Assembly (NCBI GenBank): GCA_003427395.1
Contig: BFEA01000069.1
Span: 843,515 to 871,427 of the forward strand
Direction: 5' to 3'
Length of the DNA: 27,913 nucleotides
Origin: Chara braunii
Taxonomy: Eukaryota > Streptophyta > Charophyceae > Charales > Characeae
The notes beneath the pieces are model-generated. The model was not told the origin of the DNA and made no database searches. It saw only the letters and a program-made list of their open reading frames with translations. The first letter of the stretch is position 1. The number at the start of each line of letters is the position of its first letter. Positions 25,894 through 27,913 of this stretch are shown piece after piece. A program made the position numbers and the translations under genes.

Positions 25894-27613
25894 CGGGATG
25901 GGAGGATCCCAACGCCTGCCCCATCGTAGGCGGGATCTTATCGGTCACCTTCTTGTTACGACACTTGAATTGGTTATGGTCGTATTGACCACAACGAATG
26001 CAAGTCTGCCTTGTGTACCGATCTCTCCACACGTCCTTTGTGAGACCCGCCTTCTCCCATGGGGGAGCGTTGGGGTCAACTTGACTCCTTGACCGGGAGC
26101 CTCCGCGCCGTCTACCGGTCGCCTTACCTTTCTGAGCTACGGCAACGACAACTCCACCCCCCGAAGCTTCAACGCTACCAGCCTCTGAACCCACTCCCTC
26201 CTGAAAGTTGTCGTCTAACTTGATGGTTGAACCATCGTTATCAACAAACATAATGCGACCTTTCGCCTTCCAGTTGAGAGGCAGTGACTTCTTCCTACCA
26301 TCCGTAGTGGGTGTCTGCCCATGCCCTATCTTTGCCTCAAGGTATAGGGTCTTCTTGCCAAACGAGAGGAAGTTGTGAACATTGATGTTGACCTCACCTG
26401 CCAACAAATTCCTGAGAGGCATAGGAAAGCATCTCAAGTAGGAGGTGAATAAAACCTAGGGGTCATAGTGCACCCCAGGGACACAGATCAGACGCTCTAC
26501 AGTGTCGGTGGCCTCCCTTATTGACTTAAACTGCCTCGTGTGCAGTGTCAAGATCGCATCAGTGGCCTTTTGGGGCTCCTAAGGATCATGCCACCTTTCT
26601 TCCACCAGCTTAAGGAAGTCATCCAATTGATGGGTGACCGCCCAAGCACGGAAGTCATGACCGTACCCCTGCAGTTGCACTAAACTGCTCAACCATTGTG
26701 CTGCACTACCCACTAGATAGGATGCAGTGACAAGCACTTCCTCGTGCGGCAAGGTAAGCTTACACTTGACATAGACCGACACTGCCCTCAACCGCGTGTT
26801 GAGGTCTTCGCCCCCCTTATCCCCTGTGAACTTCAAGGGTTTAGGAGCAGCGATGGCCGTCTTTGGTGCCCACTGTGCTTGTCTCGGTCCCTGCATCCCA
26901 TTGGGCTATGGACCCTGTGACACAGGCGGCTGCACTGGCTGCAGGGGTTGTGTACCATGCGGTTGTACAGGCTGCGAGACCGCAGGTTGCGTTGTAACTA
27001 CAATCTACAATGGAGGTTGGGAGTACAATGGCTGTACTAGAACCTGCAAACTAGGACCTGCTGATAACCCTTCTGATAGCGGCATGCCCAGGGAAACGAT
27101 AGCGACTGATGATGGGGCTACATATGGGGATACCCCTGTCACCGGTGGGACAAAAGGAGGAGGATGTGCAACGGGCCAGACACCTGGCCGGGACGGTGAT
27201 GGTGTCGCCTGCATCCGCCCGACTAACACAGCCAGACTCTGTTGGATGTCCTGTAAGATCTCCGTCTGGTGATCCTGCATTTTCACTACGCTTAACAGGA
27301 CCGACCGAATGGTTCTCACATCATCATCCATCTCTGCAGGGTTCATGTCCTCTAACTCACTAACGTCCTCTTCTCTCCGCTGCATCTTGGCTCTTCTCCT
27401 AATCATTCTCTCTTTCTAAACCTTAATCTCTCCTAAAGCGTGTTGTAGTTGTGCATCCCGAGCAGCAGCTCGCTGTATGGCGACCTTCTCGGGTGTCAAC
27501 ACCAATGGCTGGCTTGCCATTACGCCTGCGGACTGACTCTTGGTTTGAGCGGTCGTTGACCCAACAGAACCTGGACTGCTAGTCTGGGTAGTGTGTTGCG
27601 CAGAAGTGGCCAT
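25829..27613 (-). pseudogene. gag: gag of the second retroelement, with repeated TAG stops
   Basis: The start is ATG 27613 (MATSAQHTTQTSSPG). The N-terminal part is Gln/Pro-rich and includes a helical charged stretch (KERMIRRRAKMQRREED). A capsid-like domain covers about 26450-26880 (PLKFTGDKGGEDLNTRLRAV, AAQWLSSLVQL, LDDFLKLVEERW). A basic Gly/Arg segment is followed by a CX2CX4HX4C zinc knuckle (CIRCGQYDHNQFKC, 25961-26002). TAG stops at 27416, 27005, 26906, 26579 and 26456 all sit where Gln fits (for example GP*PNGM, DP*EPQ). The frame ends in a TAG cluster at 25820-25831, overlapping the protease frame. Confidence 0.85.
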
Positions 27614-27628
27614 GGCCTATAGTGCACG

Positions 27629-27644
27629 CCCGGTCATGACCGGG
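27629..27644. repeat. Perfect 16-bp palindrome
   Basis: CCCGGTCATGACCGGG, 16 bp upstream of the gag start codon. It is preceded by TGCACG, so TGCACGCCC here matches the right arm of the hairpin at 27755-27763. Confidence 0.9.
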
Positions 27645-27730
27645 GATGAAAAATTGGTCGCAGTCATGGCCGACGGCCGGATCGGGTGCAGCATTTTTTT
27701 TTTCATATTTTAGCGCACAAAAAAAAAAAA

Positions 27731-27763
27731 GGGCGTGCAGGGTTAAAAAAACCCTGCACGCCC
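27731..27763. repeat. Perfect 14-bp inverted repeat with 5-base A loop
   Basis: The left arm GGGCGTGCAGGGTT (27731-27744) and its exact complement (27750-27763) surround AAAAA. An A run before and a T run after extend possible pairing. Confidence 0.92.
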
Positions 27764-27856
27764 AAATTTTTTTGCGGAGCGTTGTTGTTTCTATTGCTTA
27801 AAAAAAAATAAAAAAATGGAAAAAAAAAAACAACCGCTTCGAGACCCCGCGCAAGT

Positions 27857-27913
27857 ATGTGTGTGTGTGTGTGTGTGTGCGTGCGTGTATGTGTGTGTGT
27901 GTGTGTGTGCGTG
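27857..27913 (+). repeat. (TG)n/(CGTG)n microsatellite at the window edge
   Basis: TG repeats with GCGTGCG interruptions run to the end of the window. Confidence 0.95.

Larger units (their letters stand above)
22131..27613 (-). mobile_element. Second Ty3/gypsy retroelement, minus strand, internal region
   Basis: Gag lies at the right, then protease, RT, RNase H, integrase and a chromodomain-like C-terminus to the left. The order and RT/RNase H/integrase motifs are those of Ty3/gypsy. The protein sequences are unlike the plus-strand chromovirus, so this is a different family. No LTR pair can be delimited; the 5' LTR would lie beyond the right edge. Internal TAG stops, several one-base frameshifts, a small RT deletion and an altered protease active site mean it is inactive. 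Confidence 0.88.
27614..27856. other. Region upstream of the minus-strand gag, with palindromes and A/T tracts
   Basis: Probably the untranslated leader of the second retroelement. It holds a 16-bp perfect palindrome and a strong hairpin flanked by A and T runs, but no primer-binding site that I recognise. Confidence 0.4.

Noticed and set aside
14582-27418. TAG reassigned to glutamine in the nuclear code
   Set aside because: The intact Plavaka transposase ends at TAG exactly where the family ends, and the retroelements carry frameshifts and lost active-site residues, so decay is the simpler explanation; kept only as an alternative.
27717-27773. Hairpin plus T run as a rho-independent terminator
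   Set aside because: The context is a eukaryotic retroelement leader, and such terminators are bacterial.

Overview
This is a eukaryotic nuclear window, most likely from the plant lineage. The evidence is a retrotransposon primer-binding site complementary to initiator tRNA-Met (TGGTATCAGAGC), a plant-type TTTAGGG doublet, phase-compatible GT-AG introns, long TC, TG and CAGA microsatellites, and a landscape dominated by transposons. A charophyte alga such as Chara would fit, but that is inference. There is no bacterial-style operon, CRISPR array or recognisable RNA gene.

Layout. Positions 1-11.4 kb are a repeat-rich segment with three minus-strand coding blocks: a spliced gene for a charged, low-complexity protein of unknown function (799-2683), an intact 905-residue transposase of the Plavaka type in the Kyakuja-Dileera-Zisupton (KDZ) group (3788-6505), and an acidic protein of unknown function interrupted by two stops that short introns could remove (7459-9012). 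Scattered among them are ten copies of a tiny (67-71 bp) element with about 18-bp terminal inverted repeats of the form GTTGGCTACTGCGTGCCA. They repeatedly touch or flank microsatellites. Four lie in a 1.5-kb block of TG and CAGA repeats at 9.1-10.7 kb.

Positions 11,453-21,530 hold a complete but dead Ty3/gypsy chromovirus on the plus strand. It has a 343-bp 5' LTR, the PBS, a 2.1-kb pyrimidine-rich leader, gag, protease, reverse transcriptase, RNase H, integrase, a chromodomain and a 356-bp 3' LTR, with a perfect 5-bp target duplication TGCCT. About 690 bp of its pol (RT palm to RNase H) is inverted.

Positions 22,168-27,613 hold a second, different Ty3/gypsy element on the minus strand, with gag at the right end and integrase at the left. 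It is also broken. In both retroelements nearly all internal stops are TAG at places where Gln (CAG) would fit. This suggests decay focused on CAG sites (CHG methylation is one explanation), while the Plavaka transposase is stop-free.

The strongest candidate for something undescribed is the 70-bp inverted-repeat family and its link with microsatellites. The inverted pol segment and the TAG bias come next. A 95-bp perfect duplication either side of a single N at 21,626 looks like an unresolved contig overlap.
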